From: Lepisosteus oculatus
Taxonomy: Eukaryota > Chordata > Actinopteri > Semionotiformes > Lepisosteidae
NCBI RefSeq assembly: GCF_040954835.1
Contig: NC_090709.1
Span: 44,090,490 to 44,154,489, forward strand
DNA: 64,000 nt
Reading direction: 5' to 3'
The notes under the pieces were generated by a model. It searched no databases and had not been told where the DNA came from. It was given only the letters and a program-made list of their open reading frames with translations. How positions within the stretch are numbered: position 1 is the stretch's first letter; the number at the start of each line of letters is the position of its first letter. Of the stretch, positions 50,301 through 58,725 are shown in pieces. The position numbers were made by a program, and so were the translations under genes.

Positions 50301-53300
50301 TCTGATCACTTGCTCTCTGGATAAACGTCTCACCTGTCCTGTTCTTTGTTTTCCTAATTTGCTGATTATGCCTTCTGCGATCCACTCCTGCCCTCACACC
50401 TAAAGAAGACTATATTAAATTTCTTTGCGCGGTCCATTGTGCAATTAACCCTTGTATGTGCTGTCCTTAAGGTGACATCACATAAAGGTGATATGTAAAA
50501 TAATGTTTTTTTATTATTGTTATAGAGAAACATGATCAGATTTTCCCCAGTTCAGAAAAAAAGATCTAAAGTATACTAGTTTGTCACTAGTATACTTTTA
50601 ATACAGTCTTTGCTGTGCTCTAGAGGATCCTTGTGATATTTCGGGATCTGGTTGAATGATAAGTGTCGCAGTTTAAATAATTTTCGTAGTTGGAAATTAT
50701 TAAACGCTCTGTTAAAAGCAAGAGAGTTTTTGTGTCCGTTACAGTAAAAGAAAATGCCTGAAAGAGTAGGGCTTGGACAGATTCCAAGTGCATTTTTGCA
50801 ATTTACGTTGCATTGTGCATTGTGCCGCTGTAATACAGTTTAAAATAATTAAAACTCTAAACTCTATCAGCTTTATTTATGGGTTGCAATTTTAAAAAAG
50901 TCAAAAAATGCAATGCAATTTAGAGCTTTCTGGCAAGAGGAGACACCCAAATTAATAATGTAACATGACACTGTGCATGAACAAGGTTATACTGCTATTT
51001 CCTTAGATACGCGATTAAAAAAAAAAAAACATTTAAATCCTTGGCGGAACACATTTCATAAGAATCAGTGCTTTTATATATCGCCTTTAAAGGTGGCTTC
51101 TCAAAACGCTTTACAGGATAAAAACAACAATAACAGCAACAACAACAATATTGTATTTCATTGCACTTTGACAGATCGTCCTTAAATCAATTGTTGACTT
51201 TTCTCTCTTTACTACTGAACTTGTTTGGATTGACTGAGCTCCGTTCTGTACCACACAATGATCCCCCCAGAGTCTCTGCCCCGGGTGATTTGGTTTTTTT
51301 TTGACAGAGGGTAAAAAACTCTCTCTCTCGCTTGCCCTCCCCCCCATGTATTGTCTGTTTTTCTTGTGCTGTCCTTTGACAAAACAAGCCTCGCCAGATA
51401 ATGTGAATCTAAACCTGTTTTTCTAGCTTTTAAAGTCGTGCAATGTGTAAGCGGGAACACATCATTATATCTTACATATGAAAAATACATAATATAGCTC
51501 CCAAACAAACGCAAACCTGTTTTTAATAAGATGCTTTTATTCACTCATAATCCGACAATTTCAGGAAGACTAAGGGAGGACTAAAGGAATTGTCATCTGT
51601 TGTTGAAGCTCTGTGAGCTCGGTGACTTTGAGACCACTTGTTATCCCAGGTTGTTTGAATCGCCACAATTCAAATAGAAAAAAAAGAGCTGACTGACAAG
51701 ATTTATGATGCGGCTGTTAATGTTGAATTTAAAAAAAACACTTTGCCTGAAGTTTGTTGCATTGCTTGAAAAATAACTTTATTTCGAGAGACTGTATAAG
51801 TAATTCAAGTGTTTTTTTTTTAACTTCCTGAAAAAACAACTAATAATTTAACTATATGTGCAAATGTTTTATGATATGTCGCTGTTGTGAATGTCTGTGG
51901 ACATGTGCTGGCTGGACAGGAGGCTCTACTGTACACAGAGAGGGGCGGGAGGGGGGGACAAGCCGATACATACTCATAGAGTTTGATTAATAGGAAATAT
52001 AATATAAAAATATAGTACTAAAAATAAGATACACTCTACAGACATTCACAACAGCGACTGTCAGAAGATAGGACACAGCGGCTCAGACACCCGCTGAATG
52101 GAAAGGGGCACTTTAATGTTCTGTAAGGCTAATACTAAAGCCAATACTTTAATATTCTTTTCTGTATGTTTAACAATAGTGGTTACTGGCCTAATTCGGC
52201 CCTGCTCCCGTTGTTAGGTGTTAATGTGTTGTTGTTAAGTGTGAATTTGTACCTGTTTCCCTGAGGTCTGGCTTTTTTTCTGGAAAACCATAACTCTGGT
52301 CTTGTCCAGATTGACTGTCAGCGCCCAGGTCTGACAGTGCTGCTCCAGCAGTGCCAGGTTCTGCCGCAGCCTCTGTTCTGTGGGCGACAGCAGGACCAGG
52401 TCGTCTGCAAAGAGCAGGAACTCGATTTCTGTAATTAATGCAGATCAGTAAATCAAGGGACAAAACAATTATTGCGCCCGGCTCCTCAATGGGCTTTGAC
52501 GTGCTCATGCGTTGATTTAACAGTCCGGGTGTGGCAATGTTTTTTATTATTGTTACAGAGAAACATGATCAGATTTTCCCCAGTTCAGAAAAAAAGATCT
52601 AAAGTATACTAGTTTGTCACTCTTCTCATCCCCTCTTTGCTAAATGGCTTTTGAATAGAGTCACATGAGGAGAGAGGTGAAACAGCCCTAAACAGCCCTG
52701 TCGCAGTACACGGATATAATTATATCTTATTAATTTCTTTAGATACGCGATTCTTTTAATACAGTCTTTGCTGTGCTCTTGGGGATCCTTGTGATATTTC
52801 GAGCTCTGGTTGAATGATAAGTGTCGCAGTTTAAATAATTTTCGTAGTTAGAAATTATGAAACGCTCTGTTAAAAGCAAGGGAGTTTTTATGTCCGTTGC
52901 AGTAAAAGAAAATGCCTGACAAAGTAGGGCTTGGACAGATTCCAAGTGCATTTTTGCAATTTACGTTGCATTGTCCATTGTGCTGCTGTAATACAGTTTA
53001 AATTATTCAAAGTCTAAACAGTATCAGCTTTATTTATGGGTTGCAATTTTAAAAAAGCCAAAAACCGCACTCAAAATGCAATTTAGAGCTTTCTGGCAAG
53101 AGGAGACACCCAAATTAATAATGTAACATGCCACTGTTTGTGCATGAACAAGGTTATACTGCTATTTCCTTAGATACGCGATTAAAAAAAAAACATTTTT
53201 GAATCCCTGGCAGAACACATGCCATAAGAATCAGCGCTTTTATATATAGCCTTTAAAGGTGGCTTCTCAAAACGCCTTACAGGATAAAAACAGCAATAAC

Positions 53301-56300
53301 AGCAACAACAATATTGTATTTCATTGCACTTTGAAAACCAAGTAATACCTTAACTATATGTGCAAACGTTTTATGATATGTATCTGTTGTGAATGTCTGT
53401 GGAGTGTATCTTATTTGCCTGTCTGTCCTGGCTCTCTCGCTCGCCCTCCTCCCTCTCTCCCTCAATTCAATTCAATTCAATTCAAGGTGCTTTATTAGCA
53501 TGACAGATGGATACAATCAGTGTTGGGTATTTACTTTGCTTTGAGATGCCACTTTTAAAGGTGATAAATAAAATCAAGGCTTTAACTTGCTTTAACTCCG
53601 CAAGTCTGAGTTCTCGTGTCTGTCCTATCCAAACTTGAAAGTATTACAATATGTATCTTTATAGCAGGTGGTGTACAGCTTTTTAGTATAGATTACACTT
53701 TTCTAAAATGTATTTAAAAAATAAAAACGATTACAATCTAATCTTTCCACATTTGATCCCAAGATCCCAAGAAAAATAAATCTAAACGGGGAGAAAGCTA
53801 TGCTGAAAGTTTATTAAGATACTTAGAAGACAAAGATATCAATTTATGTTGCATTTGTCTGATTGTGAATCAAAAAACACATATATTTAAACCCGCGTTT
53901 GCGATTTAAATCAAAACGCGATTTAAATCAATATAAATGTTTATATTGTAACGCCTAGGTGACTATTCATTGTTATTAAAATGACTTAAATTCGATCATG
54001 TTGTGATATTTAGAAATATAAATTTGTTTGGTGCGAGTGAGGTTTTATTTAATCTCTGACGCAGGGAAACGTTTCATTTTTTCAAAGAAATGTTTGTTAA
54101 AGGAAATTCATGGCTCCAATAGGATTCAATCACAGACCATGTGACATGGGAGTCAGGAACCTAACCCACTGCGCCACCAGCAAGGTCACATGCAGAGTGC
54201 TGAAAAAGCACTACAGAAACATTATCAACAGACAATGTACAGTGTGTATTATTCTTGTGTTGCGGTACATGAATATAATTATATCGTTATTAATTTCTTT
54301 AGATACGCAATTCCATATAATATTCCCTTTTAATCAAATTCTAAAAGTATGCTTGTTGACTCCGGTATCACGTTAGTTAAAGACTTCGATGCTTAAAATG
54401 TTTAGGGAGAAATGGAATATTGGTTTGTATTTTTTCTTTAAAGTACCAAGACCAGCCATATACTGTATGTTTATGTTCCAAAATTAATATCGTTTATGGC
54501 CTTCACACGCGTTGCAGTATTCTCCTATTCTTTTTATGCTCAGCTACTAAGATTTCCCTTCAGTGGTAAAATTCCATATAAATATTAAATACTAAAACGG
54601 ACACCATAAAGACGTTTACTGTAAATCTTTCTACGACAGACCAACGGACCACGAGTGTCCCTGTTGGTCAACCAATCACGTATCGTGGTACCGCGCGTCA
54701 TCGTGCGTCACAATGCGCGACGCCGTAGCCAATTACCTCTGGTACGTGTCTGTACCGCGCACTTTGAATGGCTGCATCTGTATGTTTTCTTTAAAGTACC
54801 GAGACCAGCCATATACTGTATGTTTAAGTTCCAAAATTAATATCATTTATGGCCTTCACACGCATTACAGTATGCTCCTATTCTTTTTATGCTCAGGCAC
54901 TAAGATTTCCCTTCAATGGTAAAATTCCATATAAATATTCAATACTTAAACGGGCACAGTAAAGACATTAAATATACATATACATACTGTATACAGTACA
55001 GTTTGCATATGGTAATATGTTTATGTTCCTAAATCAATCTCTTTTATGAGCATGTGAAAGGCATGGTGAATCACTGTACTTTGCATTATTGGAAACAAAT
55101 GCGTGATTGCGAAATGCTGTGGTGTTACTTTTACAAAGACGGTCAATGAAAAAATGAATGTGGACAAAGGCAATACTTTGTTTACAGCTTGTCCAAGGTC
55201 ATTCATTATTAATACTATTAGTAATATCTTCGTTAAAGACTTTGATGGCGACAGTTCAAACATGAGAGGTTGAGCTTTATTAACTCAGGAAATTCCGGAT
55301 ACTATTATTTTGCTTGCGGTATTATAGGAGAATTTACAGTAACTCGCGGTAGACCGCGTAAAGCGCACCACAAAATAATGCGGTATCGCCCGCGCATTTT
55401 AAATGGCTGCATCTGTATATAAATCACAACGTCTTTCACTAGTACAAACTTATGTGCAAAAATTGCTTTGGAAAATAAGATGCACAACATAAAGCATTGG
55501 AGAAATGCAAGAACACATTAAGAAACAGTCTCATGACTTGAATGATCTCCTAATTTTGCAGTGCAGTGTTTTGTCACTGTCACTTATTAAGTAGACCACA
55601 GATTTTGCTTTTAATTATCTTGCAGTCTGTGGGAGAAATTGTTTTGAAATTGGAATTTACATGAGCTAGAGTTTACAGTTTTTCAGGGTTGAACCTAATT
55701 TACTCTCCAACTTTTTTGGAAAAAAGCTAAATATTTTAGAGGCCACAGCACACCAAATTTATATATTAGTGTAATAAAAAATGTATATGCTTTTTTATAA
55801 TATGGTTTAGTCATAATAGATATAATAGGTCATGATTTTAAACATTTAACTCACAACGTAAAACAAATATCTGAATTTCACATTAATTAATCTGTGGAAG
55901 AATGTCAATACTTTTCTGAGGATGAATTAACAGACATAAACTGTTACACTAAGGAGAAATCAGCTGAATGGATCTACTATCACTATCTTACCATCATCAC
56001 GGATTCACTGAATAATACTTTAGGTTCTTTGTCATTTTTTCCAAAACTGTAATTTATGATGTTTTAAATGAACACAACAGATCTGGTAATTGCATCTTAA
56101 CGTAAAACATTTGAAAACACATAAAACTAAATCAGTATAAATATTTTATTTTTTTATTATGATAGCAGTTGGTACGCTATCAAAAAACTAAATAAACTGC
56201 ATTTACCTTATTAATCACAAATTGGAAAAAAAAATTAAACCTGAAGGCACATGAAATCTGGTAAATATGTTCTGGATGTGGGTAAATAACGCAATGAGAA

Positions 56301-57321
56301 ACCTAAGTATAGTCTGATCAAGAACCATTGATCACAGGACCATTTTCAGGGTCCTGTTTTGTGTGTCGAAGTACATGAGATATCAAAATGGTACGAATAA
56401 GATACAATGTTTTATTATGTAGTAATGTTCTGTAAATGTATACTAATTGTATAATATATAATATCTAAAATAATTCTGATTCTTCTAGAGGTTGTATACA
56501 ACTGTGTTCCTTTATGTTTAGTACAATGCATTGTTTTTTTTTCTAATTTCTGTGTCTTTCAACAGAAATTCACATATTACACAGTCCTTCTGTACCACAA
56601 AAAGAAGATAGAAATTGACAACTTTGTGGGATCTATGAAAACCCTGGCAGAGGGCATTGAAAAAACCCACAAGGGCACTGCAGTAGGCAGCATTGTGGGA
56701 GCTGGTGTTGGAATTGCAGGATCAGCTGCTACTATTGGTGGGATACTACTTGCTCCTTTTACTGCTGGTGCCTCTTTAGCACTTACAGTTGGAGGGGTTG
56801 TTGCAGGAGTAAGCGGTGGTGCCACTGTCCTAACCTCAGATATCACTAAGTACTTTGTTACCAAGAACAAGACAGATGATGCTAAAAAAATTCAGGAAGA
56901 AATACAGAAACACATGAGGGAGCTCCAAAACATAATTGAATATGTTGGCCAAATGATGAAAGTATTTAGAGAAGATCATGCTTCTTACATTGAAAATATG
57001 GCAAATAATATGCTGTGTCAGTGCTTCCAGGCTGTGAACTTACTTGGGCCTTTAGATGACATTATAGCTGCGGGGGCCAGCGTTGCAGGCCGCGTTGTCA
57101 GAGTGGCTGGTGGAATTCTTGCCGCAGCCACCATGATTTTTGATATAATAATCATTAAAAATAAAGCAAAGGAATTCAAAGATGGTTCTGAAATTGCTAA
57201 ACAAATAAATCATTTGATAACAGATGTTGAAAAGGATCTCAATCGAATTGATGAGCACATACAAAAGTTTCAAAAACTAACTAGTACAATTTGCTGTGAT
57301 AATTTTGAAGATCTTCCTTGA
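34911..57321 (+). CDS. GBP-ApoL fusion protein (696 aa, 7 coding exons)
   Basis: Exons 34911-35320, 36673-36921, 37562-37692, 39475-39767, 40793-40964, 48157-48236 and 56566-57321 join with phases 2, 2, 1, 0, 1, 0 to a 2091-base frame with no stop. Residues 1-~220 form a GBP large-GTPase domain (G40-S47 P-loop, T70 switch I, D92-TEG, R170-D171). Residues ~220-419 are the GBP helical region, with the same intron positions as classical GBPs. Residues ~446-696 are an ApoL domain with two long glycine/alanine-rich hydrophobic segments. GBPs are interferon-induced GTPases that coat pathogens; ApoLs insert into membranes. The GTPase domain is shorter than the usual ~280 residues and there is no CaaX prenylation motif, so membrane contact would come from the ApoL part. 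The main alternative is two neighbouring genes. mRNA evidence is lacking, and exon 6 is the weakest link. Confidence 0.75.
35912..36165 (+). mobile_element. tRNA-derived SINE
   Basis: The head GTGGTGCATTGG through CCTTGCAGCACTGGGGCCC and GGTGTAATTCC is a tRNA-like region. The body contains GATGGATTGATGTCCTGTCCA and GGGTGTATCCTGCCTTTTGC and ends near CTGAAATGGACAAG. This layout is familiar from abundant fish SINEs. A reverse head fragment lies at 43855-43907. Confidence 0.7.
36203..36580. repeat. Interspersed repeat with AAT microsatellite and TATATAGCGC motif
   Basis: An (AAT)n tract is followed by CTTACACTTATATAGCGC, CTCAAAGCGCTTTACAG and a ~350-base body ending in CTCATCCGAAGGACTG. Short relatives of the TATATAGCGC / CGCTTTACAGGATAAA part occur at 44770, 51075 and 53240. 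The class is not known to me. Confidence 0.6.
36673..36921 (+). CDS. Exon 2: GBP G domain with RD motif
   Basis: It encodes residues 137-219 and two bases of 220. LPNLFYILIRDF (161-172) aligns with the FFPDFVWTLRDF region of GBPs; R170-D171 is the guanine-specificity RD motif. TEIHILPQPALGKVLK matches the segment before the GBP helical region. The donor AA|GTAAGT is strong. The insert between the RD motif and this segment is shorter than in mammalian GBPs. Confidence 0.85.
37562..37692 (+). CDS. Exon 3: end of GBP G domain
   Basis: The acceptor is TTCTTCTTCAG and the donor G|GTAAAG. KKLPKMKDEDLDHDFLTSL corresponds to the LEKLQDEELDPEFVQQV region of GBP1, and VRDKQSAPKAVKSL to the short linker before the helical domain. 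The phases (2 in, 1 out) fit exons 2 and 4. Confidence 0.85.
37693..39474. other. Intron, nothing recognised
   Basis: No repeat or RNA is recognised. It ends in the pyrimidine-rich acceptor CTTTTCCCCTCTGTGAAG. Confidence 0.6.
39475..39767 (+). CDS. Exon 4: GBP helical domain, first part
   Basis: It encodes residues 265-361, completing codon 264. FVELARSYINMLNKQDNVCL aligns with the GBP segment LESLVLTYVNAISSGDLPCM, where the helical domain begins, and VAALEMNEAW with the following ALAQIENSAA helix. It ends KKEEKKKELQ|GTAAAT in phase 0, matching the GBP exon boundary after the QKELAAQ segment. Confidence 0.85.
39768..40792. other. Intron, nothing recognised
   Basis: This is AT-rich non-coding sequence ending in the acceptor ATTCCACTTAG. 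Confidence 0.6.
40793..40964 (+). CDS. Exon 5: GBP helical domain, second part
   Basis: It encodes residues 362-418 and one base of 419. LKDQWLNELCKKNCMKRFTN and IKKIREEYFMFH correspond in length and position to the LEKKRDDF...LKKKYYEEPRKG exon of GBP1, with the same phase-1 end. The donor A|GTAAGT is strong. The sequence is rich in Lys and Glu and predicted helical. Confidence 0.8.
41307..43307. mobile_element. TIR foldback element, copy 3 (2.0 kb)
   Basis: It starts CAGAAGCAGCCATTCAAG (one or two changes from the family TIR) and ends TTTGATGGCTGCATCTG, with TA on both sides. It lies in the intron between exons 5 and 6, on neither strand coding. It includes a tRNA-like module with constant block (41984-42098, +). 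The 42590-43280 part recurs, diverged, at 60105-60720. Confidence 0.7.
41984..42098 (+). ncRNA. tRNA-like module plus constant block
   Basis: GGCGGCGTGACAGCTTAAGTG and GATGTTTCAATCCAGC form a tRNA-like head with a B-box-like core, followed by ACAAATAAACATTTCTTTGA. The head differs from those in the other copies while the following block is shared. Confidence 0.45.
43308..44306. repeat. Mixed relics in the exon 5-6 intron
   Basis: 43640-43740 resembles TIR-family interior (compare 41520-41610). 43855-43907 is a reversed SINE head. 43915-44225 matches 12625-12915 of TIR copy 1. No exon is recognised. Confidence 0.5.
44323..44516. mobile_element. Penelope-like 3' end as a head-to-head palindrome with 16-bp TSD
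   Basis: 44358-44435 and 44442-44519 are perfect inverted copies (78 of 78 bases) around a 6-base spacer. Each is the 3' end of the Penelope-like element seen intact at 59610-59745 (CTGAAGAAGGCTCC, CCGAAACGTTG, CAGCATGGAATAAACC). The unit is flanked by TGTATTAAAAACAGGT at 44307-44322 and 44517-44532, a clear 16-base target duplication whose right copy overlaps the last bases of the palindrome. Minus-strand sequence 44323-44357 extends further to the element end than the right arm does. Confidence 0.8.
44533..45331. repeat. TIR-family interior with another Penelope tail fragment
   Basis: 44705-44755 carries TAGGTTTATTCCATGCTG and GAAAAAAAGAAGAAAGG, a short Penelope-like 3' tail in reverse, also present at 20825-20870. 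The rest matches interior parts of the larger TIR elements (TTATATAGCGCC, AAACGTTTATATTG-type segments). No gene is seen. Confidence 0.5.
45332..45432 (-). ncRNA. tRNA-like module plus constant block
   Basis: On the minus strand GATGGTCTAAGTGCCTGAC and GGCTGTTCAAATCC form A- and B-box-like parts, followed by TTTAACAAACATTTCTTTGA. The A box is Leu/Ser-like. The stems are incomplete. Confidence 0.5.
45433..45948. mobile_element. TIR-family right ends (two, at 45775 and 45948)
   Basis: TTTGAATGGCTGCTTCTG ends at 45775 and TTTGAATGGCTGCATCTG at 45948, each followed by TA. No matching left ends were found between 43308 and here, so these are truncated or nested copies. The preceding GC-rich, CGGTAT-rich sequence is the usual sub-terminal region. 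Confidence 0.55.
46088..46318. mobile_element. Tc1-like terminal relic
   Basis: TATGAATACTTATTCAATCA and, ~215 bases on, GTGAATACTTTTGATAG match the end region of a common Tc1-type element. It is diverged, with no transposase in this piece. Confidence 0.4.
46405..46510 (+). pseudogene. Tc1-like transposase relic (DDE region)
   Basis: 46414-46440 encodes QNDSDPKHT, the conserved Q-D/N-N-D-P-K-H motif of Tc1 transposases. CAGCCAGTCCAAGTCAAATCC then AATTGAGCAGCA corresponds to the SQSPDLNPIEHLW segment with a one-base shift. Only about 35 codons are readable. Confidence 0.6.
46511..48156. other. Intron 5-6, 3' part, nothing recognised
   Basis: Only short ORFs without motifs are present. It ends in the acceptor GTTTTCATTTAG before exon 6. 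Confidence 0.5.
48157..48236 (+). CDS. Exon 6: short linker between GBP and ApoL parts
   Basis: It completes codon 419 and encodes residues 420-445 (SDDISKTVFSELGTLHLDPL...). The acceptor TTTCATTTAG and donor AAG|GTAATT are good, and the phases 1 in and 0 out are exactly what is needed to connect exon 5 to exon 7. It sits where classical GBPs have the short exon following the helical region, but sequence similarity to that exon is slight. Confidence 0.55.
50060..50280 (-). repeat. 3' fragment of the BEN-like gene region, reversed
   Basis: It is the reverse complement of about 23083-23290, including CAAACGCAAACGCGTTTTTA and a GA microsatellite (50251-50268). The BEN-coding part itself is not present. 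Confidence 0.7.
50597..51165. repeat. Direct duplication inside TIR copy 4, unit 1
   Basis: It matches 52754-53325 closely, from CTTTTAATACAGTCTTTGCT through the GCTTTACAGGATAAAAACA region. Parts recur inverted in copy 2 near 20340-20700. Confidence 0.75.
52230..52440 (-). pseudogene. Captured LINE reverse-transcriptase fragment, second copy
   Basis: Near-identical to 21458-21660, with the same flanks and same orientation, including the coding strand of the LLFADDL motif. It is a passenger of the TIR element. Confidence 0.7.
52754..53325. repeat. Direct duplication inside TIR copy 4, unit 2
   Basis: Partner of 50597-51165. The two differ by scattered substitutions and small indels, so the duplication is not very recent. 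Confidence 0.75.
53461..53530 (-). mobile_element. LINE 3' tail with (TTGAA)n
   Basis: On the minus strand a GCTAATAAAGCACC segment runs into (TTGAA)n, the 3' end and terminal microsatellite of a common fish LINE of L2/Maui type. Only ~70 bases remain. Confidence 0.5.
54076..54180 (-). ncRNA. tRNA-like module plus constant block
   Basis: On the minus strand GGTGGCGCAGTGGGTTAGG (A-box-like) and GTGATTGAATCC (B-box-like) precede TTTAACAAACATTTCTTTGA. The head is the same type as at 19904-19970. Confidence 0.55.
55416..56565. other. Intron 6-7, 3' part, nothing recognised
   Basis: This unique-looking AT-rich sequence ends in the acceptor GTGTCTTTCAACAG. I found no alternative first exon or promoter that would make the ApoL exon a separate gene, but could not exclude one. 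Confidence 0.5.
56566..57321 (+). CDS. Exon 7: ApoL domain and stop
   Basis: It encodes residues 446-696. After a short basic stretch (YHKKKIEID), LAEGIEKTHKGTAVGSIVGA and GILLAPFTAGASLAL are the hallmark ApoL segment: an amphipathic start, then a hydrophobic Gly/Ala hairpin (about 480-535). A basic coiled-coil-like region follows, then a second hydrophobic segment (IIAAGASVAG through AAATMIFDIIII, about 610-645) and a C-terminal helix with a leucine/isoleucine heptad-like pattern. ApoL proteins form anion or cation conductances in membranes. The stop TGA is at 57319-57321. The domain is complete by comparison with the family. Confidence 0.9.
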   Translation, partial: KFTYYTVLLYHKKKIEIDNFVGSMKTLAEGIEKTHKGTAVGSIVGAGVGIAGSAATIGGILLAPFTAGASLALTVGGVVAGVSGGATVLTSDITKYFVTKNKTDDAKKIQEEIQKHMRELQNIIEYVGQMMKVFREDHASYIENMANNMLCQCFQAVNLLGPLDDIIAAGASVAGRVVRVAGGILAAATMIFDIIIIKNKAKEFKDGSEIAKQINHLITDVEKDLNRIDEHIQKFQKLTSTICCDNFEDLP

Positions 57322-58725
57322 CCTATCAAAAACAATGATTAAAAGAAATTACAAAAGGAGTAAGAGATCAACCGCACAAATTAAGAAAAAAAAACAGAAA
57401 TCGAAAAGTACAGGAAATAATGCAGTAGAACTTCAAAATACTGTAGTATCCACAGCATTCATCCACCCAAATTCCATGTAGAAGTAAAACAATCTTAAAG
57501 CATATTTGGTTCACAGTAAGATTCAGTTTCTAAAAGACACTTTGTCATGAAAGATGTCAATATCCACCAATGCAAATACGTTAATCGATGCACAGCACTC
57601 ATCATGTTCTATTCACTGAACCTTTATGAATACTGTAAATAAATGAGTTAGTTATTGCATTGAATGTATCAAATGCTACTAAATTGGAAAACAACACAAT
57701 GCATTCAATTCAATGACTGTAAAATAAATGCAAATCATTCAAATTAATACTACAGCATTTCCAGAAATTTCAAAAGTGATAATCAGACAAGTGAAGACAT
57801 CAAAAGAAGAGACACGGTGTACGATACAAATGCTACAAAAGAAAGAAATGAGACTCTGGAAACTGTGTGAATGGATAATCTATTGTGAATCATGATGACA
57901 CCATGCACTGAACCTTTAAACAACACTGCACTGTAGTCAGAAGGCTGCCTACACATCTGAAAGAGGACTTGCTATTACACAAAAAATTGAAGTCATTTAA
58001 GTCTGATAAAATCTTAATACAAATTGAAATTAATATTTAATATTCTCCTCTGTAATGACATTCAGAAATACTTCAGTCATGTATTTTGGATACATACTAC
58101 CTGAACACAAGTTTAAAATTGTGTATTGAATATTGTTCCATTTCTGTTTAACCTAATTCAGATGTCTGTGAATAGAACATGCTTTATTTTGTAGCTTAGA
58201 CAGATCGCTGTGACTGAATGTATACTGTTTTCCTCTGTAACATGTTTAATGTGTTTTTTAATAAGATATAAATGTGGGAGGTGGGAATGTAAACCAAGAT
58301 ACCCAGCCATGTTGTTAAAGTGGATTCATTGGCTATTTTCAGGAAACAGCTGGATGGAATCCTCAGATTATCTGTTTTTGATTATTGTTTGATGTTGTTA
58401 AATAAAGAACTATCTTTGAAATTAATAACAAAAGTATATGTGCTTTTTGCTGAATAGTTAATTCACTCGTACAACATTAAATACAGTGCTCAAGCTGATT
58501 TTGACATTTCATCAAATACAACTAGAATGGGGTTTTGTTTATTATTTTAATTATAATTTTGCCATTGAGACATATTTTAAAAAAGGCATCTTCCTCTCTT
58601 ACTGTCTCTTCTTGTAAAAAAAAAACACTTTCTCCTATATAATAACTTCCATTTTGTCTCAATCTTATTCTAGTGTATTTCAAATCACCTTTTATAGATT
58701 TATAGAAATGTACTCATTTTTCATC
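57322..58725 (+). other. 3' UTR / downstream flank of the GBP-ApoL gene
   Basis: AATAAA signals lie at 57638-57643, 57723-57728 and 58401-58406; the first is the likeliest poly(A) signal. No further gene is recognised. Confidence 0.5.

Larger units (their letters stand above)
48329..55415. mobile_element. TIR foldback element, copy 4 (7.1 kb) in the GBP/ApoL junction intron
   Basis: It starts CAGATGCAGCCATTCAAA at 48329 after TA and ends AAATGGCTGCATCTG at 55415 before TA. An extra reversed terminus ends at 54780. The interior includes a reversed BEN-gene 3' fragment (50060-50260), a direct duplication (50597-51165 and 52754-53325), a captured LINE fragment (52230-52440), a LINE 3' tail (53461-53530) and a tRNA-like module (54076-54180). 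It is a mosaic, probably of nested insertions. No transposase is recognised. Confidence 0.6.

Noticed and set aside
56566-57321. ApoL exon as a stand-alone, single-exon gene
   Set aside because: There is an acceptor (CTTTCAACAG) directly before the open frame and no ATG-initiated start before the conserved region; the frame and phase continue from exon 6. It remains the main alternative and is listed as the refuting outcome.
58654-58725. First ~25 codons of the frame that runs into the GIY-YIG ORF
   Set aside because: They lack similarity to Penelope-like proteins and have no ATG at 58654; they are probably flanking sequence read in frame by chance.
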